33,831 nucleotides of DNA from Pelagibacterales bacterium SAG-MED31 (GTDB taxonomy: Bacteria; Pseudomonadota; Alphaproteobacteria; HIMB59; GCA-002718135): NCBI GenBank assembly GCA_014653715.1, contig JACWEB010000001.1:148798-182628 (forward strand), given 5' to 3'. The translations under genes and the position numbers were made by a program. Of this stretch, positions 24,646 through 32,714 are shown piece after piece. The notes beneath the pieces are model-generated. The model saw only the letters and a list, made by a program, of their open reading frames with translations. It was not told where the DNA came from and did not search any database. How positions within the stretch are numbered: position 1 is the stretch's first letter; every line of letters starts with the position of its first letter.

Positions 24646-25713
24646 ATGGATTTAAATATTAATAAAAATGAACCGGTAATGGTGACTGGGGCAACTGGAT
24701 TTGTAGCTAGTTGGTTGGTTAAAAAACTAATGGATAATGGAATAACAGTACATGCGGCAGTAAGAAATCTAGATGACACAATCAAATTAGCCCATCTTAA
24801 AAATTTGGAAAACAGCTCTTCAGGTAAAATTATTTTTTTTAAATCCGAACTATTAGAAGAGGGCAGTTATTTAAAGGCAATGGAAGGATGCTCTGTAGTT
24901 TTTCATACAGCTTCACCTTTTAATTTTAAGGTTACAGATAGTCAGCGTGGGTTTGTTGATCCAGCCTTCAAAGGAACTCGCAATGTTTTGGATTCAGTAA
25001 ATAAAACAGAATCTGTTAAACGTGTTGTATTAACAAGCTCCTGTGTAGCAATAGTTGGAGATACAATAGAAATAGCTAAATATCCTAATAAAACGATAAC
25101 GGAGGATATGTGGAATACAACCTCTACAGTTAATAATAATCCCTATGGTTACTCTAAAAGTGTTGCAGAAAAACTAGCCTGGGAAATGAATGAAAAACAA
25201 GAAAGATGGAAATTAGTTGTGATAAATCCATCTTTTGTGATGGGCCCAACACTATCTAAAACATCTACATCTGGAACACACGATATGATTGGACAGATGG
25301 CTGATGGAACAATGAAAAGTGGCGCCCCTCCTTTTGAAATTGGAATGGTAGATGTTAGAGATGTAGCAGAAGCTCATTTTAATGCAGCTTATCTTGAGGA
25401 TGCTAGTGGACGTCATATCTTGAGTAATAAAACTTTATCATTAGTTGATGTAGCAAATATCATTAGAAATAAATTTGGTGATAAATGGCTCTTACCTAAA
25501 AAGGCAGCACCAAAATGGTTAATATGGCTAATTGGTCCAATTATTGATAGGTCTATATCTCGAAAAATGATCAGTAATAACTTTGGCCATCCTTGGTTAG
25601 CAACTAACAGTAAATCGATAAATAAACTTGGAATAAAATATACTGCTTTGGAAAACTGTATTGAAAATATGTTTCAGCAAATGATTGATAATGGAATTGC
25701 TAAAAAAAAATAA
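24646..25713 (+). CDS. NAD(P)-dependent epimerase/reductase, extended SDR (dihydroflavonol reductase-like)
   Basis: A 355-aa extended short-chain dehydrogenase. The N-terminal Rossmann motif VTGATGFVASW (13-23) with R40 in HAAVRNLDD suggests NADP binding; the catalytic pair is Y167/K171 in YGYSK, with the serine in VVLTSSCVAIVGD. The overall pattern (VVFHTASPF, NPSFVMGP, EIGMVDVRDVAEAH) matches the dihydroflavonol-4-reductase/cinnamoyl-CoA reductase/aldehyde reductase branch. The bacterial substrate is unknown, likely an aldehyde or ketone. It has a good AAGGAG site and is controlled by the divergent TetR gene by inference. Confidence 0.85.
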   Translation: MDLNINKNEPVMVTGATGFVASWLVKKLMDNGITVHAAVRNLDDTIKLAHLKNLENSSSGKIIFFKSELLEEGSYLKAMEGCSVVFHTASPFNFKVTDSQRGFVDPAFKGTRNVLDSVNKTESVKRVVLTSSCVAIVGDTIEIAKYPNKTITEDMWNTTSTVNNNPYGYSKSVAEKLAWEMNEKQERWKLVVINPSFVMGPTLSKTSTSGTHDMIGQMADGTMKSGAPPFEIGMVDVRDVAEAHFNAAYLEDASGRHILSNKTLSLVDVANIIRNKFGDKWLLPKKAAPKWLIWLIGPIIDRSISRKMISNNFGHPWLATNSKSINKLGIKYTALENCIENMFQQMIDNGIAKKK

Positions 25714-25730
25714 TAAACTATTTATTTTAA

Positions 25731-25759
25731 TAATGGAGTTTATTTAATAAATTCCATTA
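25731..25759 (+). terminator. Hairpin after the reductase gene
   Basis: TAATGGA-G-TTTATT and AATAAA-T-TCCATTA pair almost throughout (one G-U) around a very tight centre, giving about 14 paired positions. It is followed by a weak T-rich stretch (TATATTT) and then the next gene's ATG 10 bp on. It may be a weak terminator or a processing hairpin. Confidence 0.5.
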
Positions 25760-25768
25760 TATATTTAA

Positions 25769-26806
25769 ATGCTTCGAAGAAATTTTTTAAAAAAAATATT
25801 AATTTCCACTATTGGAATAATTGTTATGTCGAATAAATTATTTGCTAAAGAAATTTTTAAAAAACCAATATTTAAAGATGGAATTTTTTATAATAATTAT
25901 ATTAGTCACAAAATGGCATCTTTCAAAGAGTTTTGGAAATGGCGCAAAGAGTCAACTAAACCAGAACCAATATCATTTCCCTTAGTTAAAAATGATCCAA
26001 TATTTTTACAACAAAACAGAACTCAGAAAACTCTTACCTGGATTGGTCATGCTTCTTTTCTTTTACAAGTTGATGGTATTAATATTCTGACTGATCCTCA
26101 TCTAACAAAAAGAGCATCACCAGTAATTTTTGCTGGACCATCCAGAACAACTCCACCAGGTTTATCAATAGAGGACTTGCCTCCAATTGATATTATTGTA
26201 ATTTCTCATAACCATTATGATCACTTAGATTATCAAACGATACTTAAAATAACAAGAAAGCAAAAAAATAACCAGCCATTGATTTTGGTGCCTCTTAAAT
26301 TAAAAAAATTGTTGGAAAGTTTTGGTGCAAAAAGTGTTAAGGAATTAGAATGGTGGGATAATTCAAATTTTAAAAACCTAACAATTCATTCTATCCCTGT
26401 TCAACATTGGAGTAATAGATCTTTTAATACAAACAAAACATTATGGTGCGGATGGGTTTTTGAAACAAGAAATTTTAAATGTATTTTCGTTGGTGACACA
26501 GGTTATTCAAAGGATTTTTTAACAATTCAAAAAAAATTTGGCTTTATGGATCTTGCATTGATTCCTATTGGAGCGTATGCCCCACGTTGGTTTATGAAAG
26601 ATCATCATTGTAATGTTGAAGAAGCAATTCAAATTCACAAAGATTTAAAATCTAAGCATTCTATTGCTATGCACTGGGGAACGTTTCAGTTAACAGATGA
26701 GCCAATGGATGAGCCGCCTAAACTTTTAAAAAAACTTGTTCTTGAAAAAAATTTATCTATTGATGAATTTATAACTATGGCACATGGTGAGAGTAAAACT
26801 ATTTAG
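25769..26806 (+). CDS. Metallo-beta-lactamase-fold hydrolase (UlaG / NAPE-PLD-like, RomA type)
   Basis: A 345-aa two-metal hydrolase. The N-terminus LRRNFLKKILISTIGIIVM is a twin-arginine-like signal, so it may be exported. The metal site is SHNHYDH (146-152) followed by IPVQHWSNR, FVGDTGYS (bridging aspartate) and MHWGTF (last histidine). The opening WIGHASFLLQVDGINILTDPHL and the block PVIFAGPSRTTPP are typical of the family containing N-acyl-phosphatidylethanolamine phospholipase D and RomA. The substrate cannot be told. It stands 55 bp after the reductase, separated by a hairpin, and its stop is 1 bp from the convergent permease stop. Confidence 0.87.
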   Translation: MLRRNFLKKILISTIGIIVMSNKLFAKEIFKKPIFKDGIFYNNYISHKMASFKEFWKWRKESTKPEPISFPLVKNDPIFLQQNRTQKTLTWIGHASFLLQVDGINILTDPHLTKRASPVIFAGPSRTTPPGLSIEDLPPIDIIVISHNHYDHLDYQTILKITRKQKNNQPLILVPLKLKKLLESFGAKSVKELEWWDNSNFKNLTIHSIPVQHWSNRSFNTNKTLWCGWVFETRNFKCIFVGDTGYSKDFLTIQKKFGFMDLALIPIGAYAPRWFMKDHHCNVEEAIQIHKDLKSKHSIAMHWGTFQLTDEPMDEPPKLLKKLVLEKNLSIDEFITMAHGESKTI

Positions 26807-26807
26807 A

Positions 26808-27779
26808 TTATCTTTCTTTAATATAAGGTTGGCCAATAGCTCTAGGAGCTATAGCTTTACCTACAAATCCAGCAAGTAAAATAACTGTTAAAACATAAGG
26901 GACAGCTTGAATTAGCTGAACGGGAATTGTACCAATGGTTGGAAGCTCAACCCCTTGCAATCTTATTTGAAGAGCATCTGTAAATCCAAAAAGTAAACAT
27001 GCAATTACTGCGGTTTTTGGATGCCATTTTCCAAAAATCATTGCAGCTAGAGCTAAGTATCCTCTTCCAGCAGACATTTCTCTAAAAAAGTTAGCATTAA
27101 CTGCAGTTGATAGGTGAGCTCCAGCAAAAGCTATTAAAACCCCATTGATTGCTAAAGCTTTGTATCTCATTGTAAATACATTTATTCCTGCAGTATCTAC
27201 TGCACTTGGATTTTCCCCAACTGCTCTTACTCGCAAACCAAAACTAGTTTTAAAAACGACCCAATAAACAATTGGGACTGATATATAAGCGAAATAAACA
27301 AATATGTAGTGCCCACTTAGTATATCACTATAAATTATACCAATTATTGGAACCTCTCTTAAAGCATCAGCAAAAGGTAGTGTTATTTCTAAAAACCTCT
27401 GATCGTCTGTGAGTGTTGGTGTCAAACCTGCTTGCCCAAACCAAGCTGCAGCTAAGGCAGTTGTTAACCCAATTATTAAAATATTAATCGCAACACAAGA
27501 AACAACTTGATCACCTTTATGAGTTACGGAGGCAAAACCATGTAACATTGACAAACTTACACACGCAACAATTGCCATAAACAACCCCGCCCATGGATTT
27601 CCAAAAAAATATGAACCCACTGCAGCTACAAAAGCAGCCATTAGCATTTTACCTTCTAAACTAAAATCTATAACGCCTGATCGTTCAGCAAATATACCAG
27701 CCATTGCAGCAAAAACTAATGGTGTTGAAATTCTCAGCGTGGAATTTGTTAGAGAGGCTATATCTGATAAAAATTCCAT
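26808..27779 (-). CDS. Nucleoside ABC transporter permease 2 (BMP-type system)
   Basis: Integral membrane protein of 323 aa, of the BPD_transp_2 family that includes YufQ/NupQ. It shows many hydrophobic segments and the family landmarks LRISTPLVFAAMAGIFAERSGVIDFSLEGKMLMAAF at the N-terminus and FGLRVRAVGENPSAVDTAGINV, the cytoplasmic coupling loop contacting the ATPase. It is translated from an ATG overlapping the stop of the first permease (TAATG). With its partner it forms the channel for nucleosides or nucleobases taken from the binding protein. Confidence 0.92.
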   Translation of the reverse strand: MEFLSDIASLTNSTLRISTPLVFAAMAGIFAERSGVIDFSLEGKMLMAAFVAAVGSYFFGNPWAGLFMAIVACVSLSMLHGFASVTHKGDQVVSCVAINILIIGLTTALAAAWFGQAGLTPTLTDDQRFLEITLPFADALREVPIIGIIYSDILSGHYIFVYFAYISVPIVYWVVFKTSFGLRVRAVGENPSAVDTAGINVFTMRYKALAINGVLIAFAGAHLSTAVNANFFREMSAGRGYLALAAMIFGKWHPKTAVIACLLFGFTDALQIRLQGVELPTIGTIPVQLIQAVPYVLTVILLAGFVGKAIAPRAIGQPYIKER

Positions 27780-28897
27780 TAAACCTTAGCCTGTCTATTA
27801 AGTTTGTTTACAAAAAAACTTTCAATTTGGGGTCTAAATAAATTCTCAAGAGCTCCACTAAATAAAATTATAACACCTTGCACAGCAACAAACATATATC
27901 GTGTTATATTTGGCATATCAAAAGTAACCTCTGATCCACCTTGATATAAAATACCAAATAAAAATGCTGCTGGAAATATTCCTATCGGGTGATTTCTTCC
28001 CATCAAAGCAACTGCAATTCCTGTGAAGCCGTATCCAGCGGGAAATCCTGAAACTATTTTATGATGTACACCCAGTACTTCATTTATACTTAATAACCCA
28101 GCTAAACCTCCGGAGATTAACATAGCTATAATGATATTTTTATAAGGAGAAATACCTGCATATATAGCTGCTTGCGTATTGTGACCTACTGCCCGCATTT
28201 CATATCCCCATTTAGTTTTCCAAACAAGAAACCAAACAAATAAAGACGCTGCAATTGCAAGAAGAAATGATGCGTTAAGTGGGGAGTATCTAATTTTAAT
28301 ACCAAAAAATGCAGCAAAATCTTTAAAACTTGGAAGCCACAATTCTTTTGGCAATGCAACTGTATGAGGCCCCATTTGCTTCATGTCACGAATAACATCA
28401 ACTAACAAATAAACCATTAATGAGGATGCTATAAAATTAAACATAATTGTTGTGATTACAATGTGACTTCCTCTTTTTGCTTGTAAATAAGCTGGGATAA
28501 ATGCCCAAGCAGCACCAAAAATAAAAGCTCCAGCTATTGAGAGAATCCAAATAATTGGAACTGGCAGAAAACTAAAATTTATTGCAACTAGAAAAACTCC
28601 CAACCCCCCAATGTAAGCCTGTCCTTCTCCACCTATATTGAAAAGACGACAATGAAATGCAACTGCAAAAGCTAATCCAGTAAAAATAAAGTTAGTGGTA
28701 TAATAAAGAGTGTAAGCAAATCCCTCCACATAGCCAAAAGATCCATAGATAATTAATTTAATAGCCTGATAAGGGTTTTCACCTGCAATAAAAATAAATA
28801 AACCAGAAACAAGAAGTGCTAGAGTCAAATTTACTAATGGAACTATTAGGTTTGAAACCCACCAAGGAACTTTAGACTTATCTAATGCAAAGCTCAC
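27779..28897 (-). CDS. Nucleoside ABC transporter permease 1 (BMP-type system)
   Basis: The larger permease partner (372 aa, YufP/NupP type). Features are FNIGGEGQAYIGGLGVFLVA, the RGSHIVITTIMFNFIASSLMVYLL segment, and the coupling loop WGYEMRAVGHNTQAAIYAGIS, with GFPAGYGFTGIAVALMGRNHPIGI near the C-terminus. About eight to ten hydrophobic segments are visible. The start is GTG and overlaps the ATPase stop by one base, so production is tied to the ATPase. Confidence 0.92.
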   Translation of the reverse strand: MSFALDKSKVPWWVSNLIVPLVNLTLALLVSGLFIFIAGENPYQAIKLIIYGSFGYVEGFAYTLYYTTNFIFTGLAFAVAFHCRLFNIGGEGQAYIGGLGVFLVAINFSFLPVPIIWILSIAGAFIFGAAWAFIPAYLQAKRGSHIVITTIMFNFIASSLMVYLLVDVIRDMKQMGPHTVALPKELWLPSFKDFAAFFGIKIRYSPLNASFLLAIAASLFVWFLVWKTKWGYEMRAVGHNTQAAIYAGISPYKNIIIAMLISGGLAGLLSINEVLGVHHKIVSGFPAGYGFTGIAVALMGRNHPIGIFPAAFLFGILYQGGSEVTFDMPNITRYMFVAVQGVIILFSGALENLFRPQIESFFVNKLNRQAKV

Positions 28898-30417
28898 TAT
28901 ACTACTCCTGCCATCAACAAACCAAGCTCACGGTCTGTTACATCTTCATTAACTCTTTCTCCTACAATCTTACCATCAAACATTACAATAATTCTATCAG
29001 ATAAAGATAATACTTCTTCCAACTCAACTGATACTAATAATATTGCTGCACCTTTATCACGCATATCAATCAATCGTTGGTGAATAAATTCTATTGCGCC
29101 TATATCTACCCCTCTAGTTGGTTGACCTATAAGTAATATTTTTGGGTTTTCATTTAACTCTCTACTTAAAATGAGTTTTTGCTGATTACCCCCAGAAAAA
29201 TTAGATGTCATTAAATGTGGAGATCTTGGTCTTACATCATACTCTTCCATAACTCTTTTTGAATAATCAAAAATTTTATCCTCTTTCATGATTGAAAATT
29301 TTGAATAGGGTTCTTGATCGTGGTAGCCAAAAATTAAGTTTTCAGATGCCTTAAAATCAGTTACCAATCCCATCCTTTGACGATCTTCAGGTATATGTGC
29401 CAAACCCTTTTCTTTAAGCTCTCTTGGGTTAAGCAGATTTAAACTGTCTGAAATTTTTTCTCCATTCAAAAAAATTTCACCTGATTCGACTTTTCTAATA
29501 CCTGATAAAGCTTCAAGAAGCTCAGTTTGTCCATTACCTGTAACTCCAGCTAAACCTAAAATTTCACCTGCATGTATTTCTAAATTTACATTCTTTACAC
29601 GTGCAACATCAAGATCATCTTTTACTATTAAGTTTTCTACCTTGAATGCAACATCACCTCTGTGCGTTTTTGATTTATTAATTCTTAACAGCACACTTCT
29701 GCCAACCATCATCTCTGCAAGTTTTTCTCTATTTGTAGCTTTGGTTTTAGTATGCCCTACAATTTCCCCTTGACGCATAACAGAAACCTCGCTTGTTAAA
29801 TCCATGATTTCGTTTAACTTGTGTGTAATTAGAACAATAGTTTTTCCTTCTTCCTTTAATGAACGAAGAATTTTAAATAACTCATCGACTTCTTGTGGAG
29901 TTAAAACACCTGTTGGTTCATCTAAAATAAATACTTCTGCACCACGGTATAGTGATTTTAAAATTTCTACTCGTTGACGAAAACCTACCGACAAATCAGA
30001 AATGACAGAATCAAGATCAACATTCAAATTATAAGTTTCACAAAGCTTTTTAAGATCTATTTTTGCTTTTTCTAAATTTTTTCCAAAAATTACCTCACCC
30101 TCAAAACCCAAAACTATATTTTCAAGAACAGTAAAATTCTCCACAAGCATAAAATGTTGGTGCACCATTCCAATTCCATTTTCTATTGAGTCTCTTGGTG
30201 ATTTAAGGTTTATTTCATTTCCGCTAACTTTAATTGTTCCAGAGTCAGCCTGATAAAGGCCGTAAACAATGCTCATTAACGTAGATTTTCCAGCTCCATT
30301 TTCACCAATGATGCCGTGAATTGTGCCTTTATTAATTGTTAAGTTGATATCTTTATTGGCATGAACATGACCAAATGATTTGTTAATATTTGATAGTTCT
30401 AAAATAGGTGAGACCAT
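28897..30417 (-). CDS. Nucleoside ABC transporter ATPase, duplicated domain (BMP-type system)
   Basis: A 506-aa ATPase with two fused ABC domains, as in YufO/NupO and sugar-type importers. First domain: Walker A GENGAGKSTL (about 38-47), signature-like LSVGFRQRVEIL, Walker B VFILDEPTGVL. Second domain: degenerate Walker A GVTGNGQTELL, strong signature FSGGNQQKLILSREL, and LLIGQPTRGVDIG. The asymmetry (one consensus and one altered ATP site) is normal for the family. Its start codon lies inside a long hairpin formed with the bmpA-side spacer. Confidence 0.95.
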   Translation of the reverse strand: MVSPILELSNINKSFGHVHANKDINLTINKGTIHGIIGENGAGKSTLMSIVYGLYQADSGTIKVSGNEINLKSPRDSIENGIGMVHQHFMLVENFTVLENIVLGFEGEVIFGKNLEKAKIDLKKLCETYNLNVDLDSVISDLSVGFRQRVEILKSLYRGAEVFILDEPTGVLTPQEVDELFKILRSLKEEGKTIVLITHKLNEIMDLTSEVSVMRQGEIVGHTKTKATNREKLAEMMVGRSVLLRINKSKTHRGDVAFKVENLIVKDDLDVARVKNVNLEIHAGEILGLAGVTGNGQTELLEALSGIRKVESGEIFLNGEKISDSLNLLNPRELKEKGLAHIPEDRQRMGLVTDFKASENLIFGYHDQEPYSKFSIMKEDKIFDYSKRVMEEYDVRPRSPHLMTSNFSGGNQQKLILSRELNENPKILLIGQPTRGVDIGAIEFIHQRLIDMRDKGAAILLVSVELEEVLSLSDRIIVMFDGKIVGERVNEDVTDRELGLLMAGVV

Positions 30418-30447
30418 AAAACTAAGTTTTAAAAATTGGTCTCACCT
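30406..30447 (-). other. Long hairpin spanning the bmpA-ATPase junction and including the ATPase start codon
   Basis: AGGTGAGACCA (30406-30416) is exactly complementary to TGGTCTCACCT (30437-30447). Inside, TAAAACT and AGTTTTA also pair, giving 18 base pairs with a 5-nt one-sided bulge and a 1-nt centre. On the RNA the right arm begins with the TG of the ATPase AUG, so the start is buried. No T-run follows. It may lower ATPase and permease translation relative to the binding protein or protect the bmpA message. Confidence 0.75.
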
Positions 30448-30462
30448 GATATATTTATGTTA

Positions 30463-31446
30463 TTATTCTTGTGACCAGTCTGCAACTATTATAGAACCAT
30501 CTACAATACCTGCGGCAGCAGCTTCAGCGGCGGCAACCATTTCGTCAGTTACCATTCCATCTGCAGTAGCATAACCTACCATACCTTCAGCAAGCCCAAG
30601 AGATAAAAACTTACCTGATGACTCAAAAGTACCAGCAGCAGTTTTTTCTGCTTGTTCAAAAATTGTTAAGTCCAAACGTTTAAGCATTGAAGTTAACATA
30701 TTGCCAGGGTGCATCCAGTTTTGGTTTGTATCAACGCCAATACCCATAATGTCTGCATCCGCTGCAGCTTGAAGAACACCAATTCCAGTTCCACCAGCAG
30801 CTTGATACACAACATCAGCACCACCATCAATTTGAGCTTTAGTTAGCTCAGCACCTTTGGTTGGGTTATTCCAAGCTTCAGGAGTTGTTCCAGTCATATT
30901 AGCTAAAACTGTGATATTAGGATTCACATATTGAGCTCCCTGCTCATAACCACCTTGGAACTTTCTTATTAAAGGAATATCCATTCCTCCAACAAATCCA
31001 ATTGTTCCAGTTTTTGATGCCATAGCAGCAATTACTCCTACCAAAAATGAGCCTTCATGTTCTAAGTAACAAGCTTGATAAATATTGCCTGCTGGATCAT
31101 CAACCCAACAAACATCAACAGCTACAAAGTTTATATCTGGGTAGTCTGGCGCTACAGCAGCAACTGCATCAGCCTGTGCAAATCCCATTGCAACAATAAG
31201 AGTAGCTCCTCTGTCTGCAACTTTTCTCATTCCTTGTTCAATTTGAGTATTATTAGATGCTTCGAACTCAACCATGTCCCAGCCTAATTCATTTTTTACT
31301 CTTTCAGCCGTTTTAAATGCTAATTCATTAAAAGATTTGTCGAATTTTCCTCCAGAGTCGTAAATTACACCAATTTTATTTGCAAAAAGATTTGATGAAA
31401 ATACAAGTGCGAAAGAAACAACAAAAATATTTAAAAGTTTTTTCAT
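30463..31446 (-). CDS. BMP-family nucleoside-binding periplasmic protein
   Basis: A 327-aa substrate-binding protein of the basic membrane protein family (PF02608). The signal peptide (MKKLLNIFVVSFALVFSSNLFA) has no lipobox cysteine, so it is soluble and periplasmic as in Gram-negative relatives, unlike the lipoproteins of Gram-positives. Family segments: IGVIYDSGGKFDKSFNELA, ADYPDINFVAVD-like and GFVGGMDIPLIRKFQGGYEQGA. Substrate is most likely a nucleoside or purine, from family and from the salvage genes in the window. It is first in the operon, has a GGAG ribosome binding site, and ends just before the long hairpin. Confidence 0.93.
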   Translation of the reverse strand: MKKLLNIFVVSFALVFSSNLFANKIGVIYDSGGKFDKSFNELAFKTAERVKNELGWDMVEFEASNNTQIEQGMRKVADRGATLIVAMGFAQADAVAAVAPDYPDINFVAVDVCWVDDPAGNIYQACYLEHEGSFLVGVIAAMASKTGTIGFVGGMDIPLIRKFQGGYEQGAQYVNPNITVLANMTGTTPEAWNNPTKGAELTKAQIDGGADVVYQAAGGTGIGVLQAAADADIMGIGVDTNQNWMHPGNMLTSMLKRLDLTIFEQAEKTAAGTFESSGKFLSLGLAEGMVGYATADGMVTDEMVAAAEAAAAGIVDGSIIVADWSQE

Positions 31447-31554
31447 AGTAAATATCTCCTCATTATTTCCGTAAAATATATATGATTGATATCATCTTTA
31501 TCTCAAAAAAAAATTAATAAATTAAATTAATATTTTATATCGTGGATAAATGAT

Positions 31555-32175
31555 CTAGGTACCCATATACCTATCACCTGCATCACCAAGACCAGGCACA
31601 ATGAACTTATTTTTATCTAATTTCGCATCAATTTGGCATGTAAAAACATGAAGTGATTTATGATTTTTTTGAATATTTTTAATTCCCTCAGGAGCAGCTA
31701 ATAGAGAAATAAGTGATACATTTTTTATATTAACACCCTTATTTTTAATTAAATTAATAGCTGCAATTGATGAGTTTCCTGTTGCAAGCATTGGATCAAG
31801 AACAAGGACTTTTTTATTTTTTGTTTTAGGAAGTTTAAATAGATATTCCACTGGTTCATATGTTTGTTCATCACGGTATAAACCAATATGACCCTTTTCA
31901 GCATCAGGAAGAAACTTTACAAAACCCTCTAACAATCCAAGCCCTGCTCTTAAGATTGGAACAAGAATAACCTGTTGTGCTAAATCTTTTCCCATAGTTT
32001 TTGTTAATGGTGTTTGAACAGTTACTTTTTTATATTTTAAATGTTTTAATACCTCAGCTGCGATTAAATAGCTTGCTTCATTCATTGTCTGCCTAAACAA
32101 AGAATTAGATGTTTTTTTATTACGCAAAATAGTCATTTTATATTCTAAAAAAGATGATTTAATTGATGTAATCAT
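31555..32175 (-). CDS. upp: Uracil phosphoribosyltransferase
   Basis: Makes UMP from uracil and PRPP, completing pyrimidine salvage. The type-I fold shows LEYKMTILRNKKTSNSLFRQ at the start, LVPILRAGLGLLEG, the PRPP-binding VLVLDPMLATGNSS, and the C-terminal uracil-binding PGLGDAGDRYMGT. I start at the ATG that gives 206 aa (the family norm is about 208); the track start is a TTG seven codons upstream. No ribosome binding site precedes the ATG and a -10-like AT stretch is close, so the message may be nearly leaderless. It stands apart from the importer by 108 bp. Confidence 0.93.
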   Translation of the reverse strand: MITSIKSSFLEYKMTILRNKKTSNSLFRQTMNEASYLIAAEVLKHLKYKKVTVQTPLTKTMGKDLAQQVILVPILRAGLGLLEGFVKFLPDAEKGHIGLYRDEQTYEPVEYLFKLPKTKNKKVLVLDPMLATGNSSIAAINLIKNKGVNIKNVSLISLLAAPEGIKNIQKNHKSLHVFTCQIDAKLDKNKFIVPGLGDAGDRYMGT

Positions 32176-32211
32176 AAATATATTACATATATACAATTAC
32201 TCATAAGAGCA

Positions 32212-32712
32212 ATGCGGATATTTTTATTCTTTATATTATTATTATTTTGGGGGTGCTCTACATTAGAGGTTACTAAAGAGGTAATTAAAGTGACAAATAC
32301 TGTAACGAATAAAGTCAAAGAAACGATTTCAAAAGAAGAAGAAACACAGAGTGTTGTGGAAGAAATAATTGAGGAAAAAGAAATAGAAGAAGAAATAGAA
32401 ATAATAGAAGAAAAACAAGAATTAGAAAAAAATATAATCGAAAATCAACAAAAATTAGCAGATATAAATTTTATTGGAAAAACTGAGAATATAATTTACG
32501 AATTATTGGGTGAAGCTCAGCTTTCAAGAATAGATGGATCAGTGCACACTCTTCGGTATGATAGTGATAAATGTAGATTATTTTTATTTTTTAACCAAGA
32601 AACAAATAACAAAAGAGTTGAATATTTTGAGTTAAGAAATGCTAAAGCAGAGCTATTAAATTCAAAACAAGCACTAGAAGGGTGTTATAATGAGCTTAAT
32701 TTACTAAATTAA
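32212..32712 (+). CDS. Small predicted lipoprotein with Glu/Lys-rich coiled coil
   Basis: A 166-aa protein with a short signal (MRIFLFFILLLFWGC) ending in a probable lipidated cysteine at residue 15, although the lipobox FWGC is not canonical. Residues about 30-85 are a highly charged Glu/Lys/Ile repeat region (IEEKEIEEEIEIIEEK), likely a coiled coil or extended stalk. The C-terminal 80 residues (INFIGKTENIIYELLGEAQ, then HTLRYDSDKCRLFLFF) resemble a small BamE-like alpha/beta domain, with two cysteines. Function not recognised. It is divergent from upp and converges with pyruvate carboxylase with a 2-bp gap. Confidence 0.7.
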   Translation: MRIFLFFILLLFWGCSTLEVTKEVIKVTNTVTNKVKETISKEEETQSVVEEIIEEKEIEEEIEIIEEKQELEKNIIENQQKLADINFIGKTENIIYELLGEAQLSRIDGSVHTLRYDSDKCRLFLFFNQETNNKRVEYFELRNAKAELLNSKQALEGCYNELNLLN

Positions 32713-32714
32713 AT

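Noticed and set aside
30380-31287. Plus-strand ORFs opposite the BMP-binding protein gene
   Set aside because: Low-complexity Ala/Ser shadow frames of an established gene.
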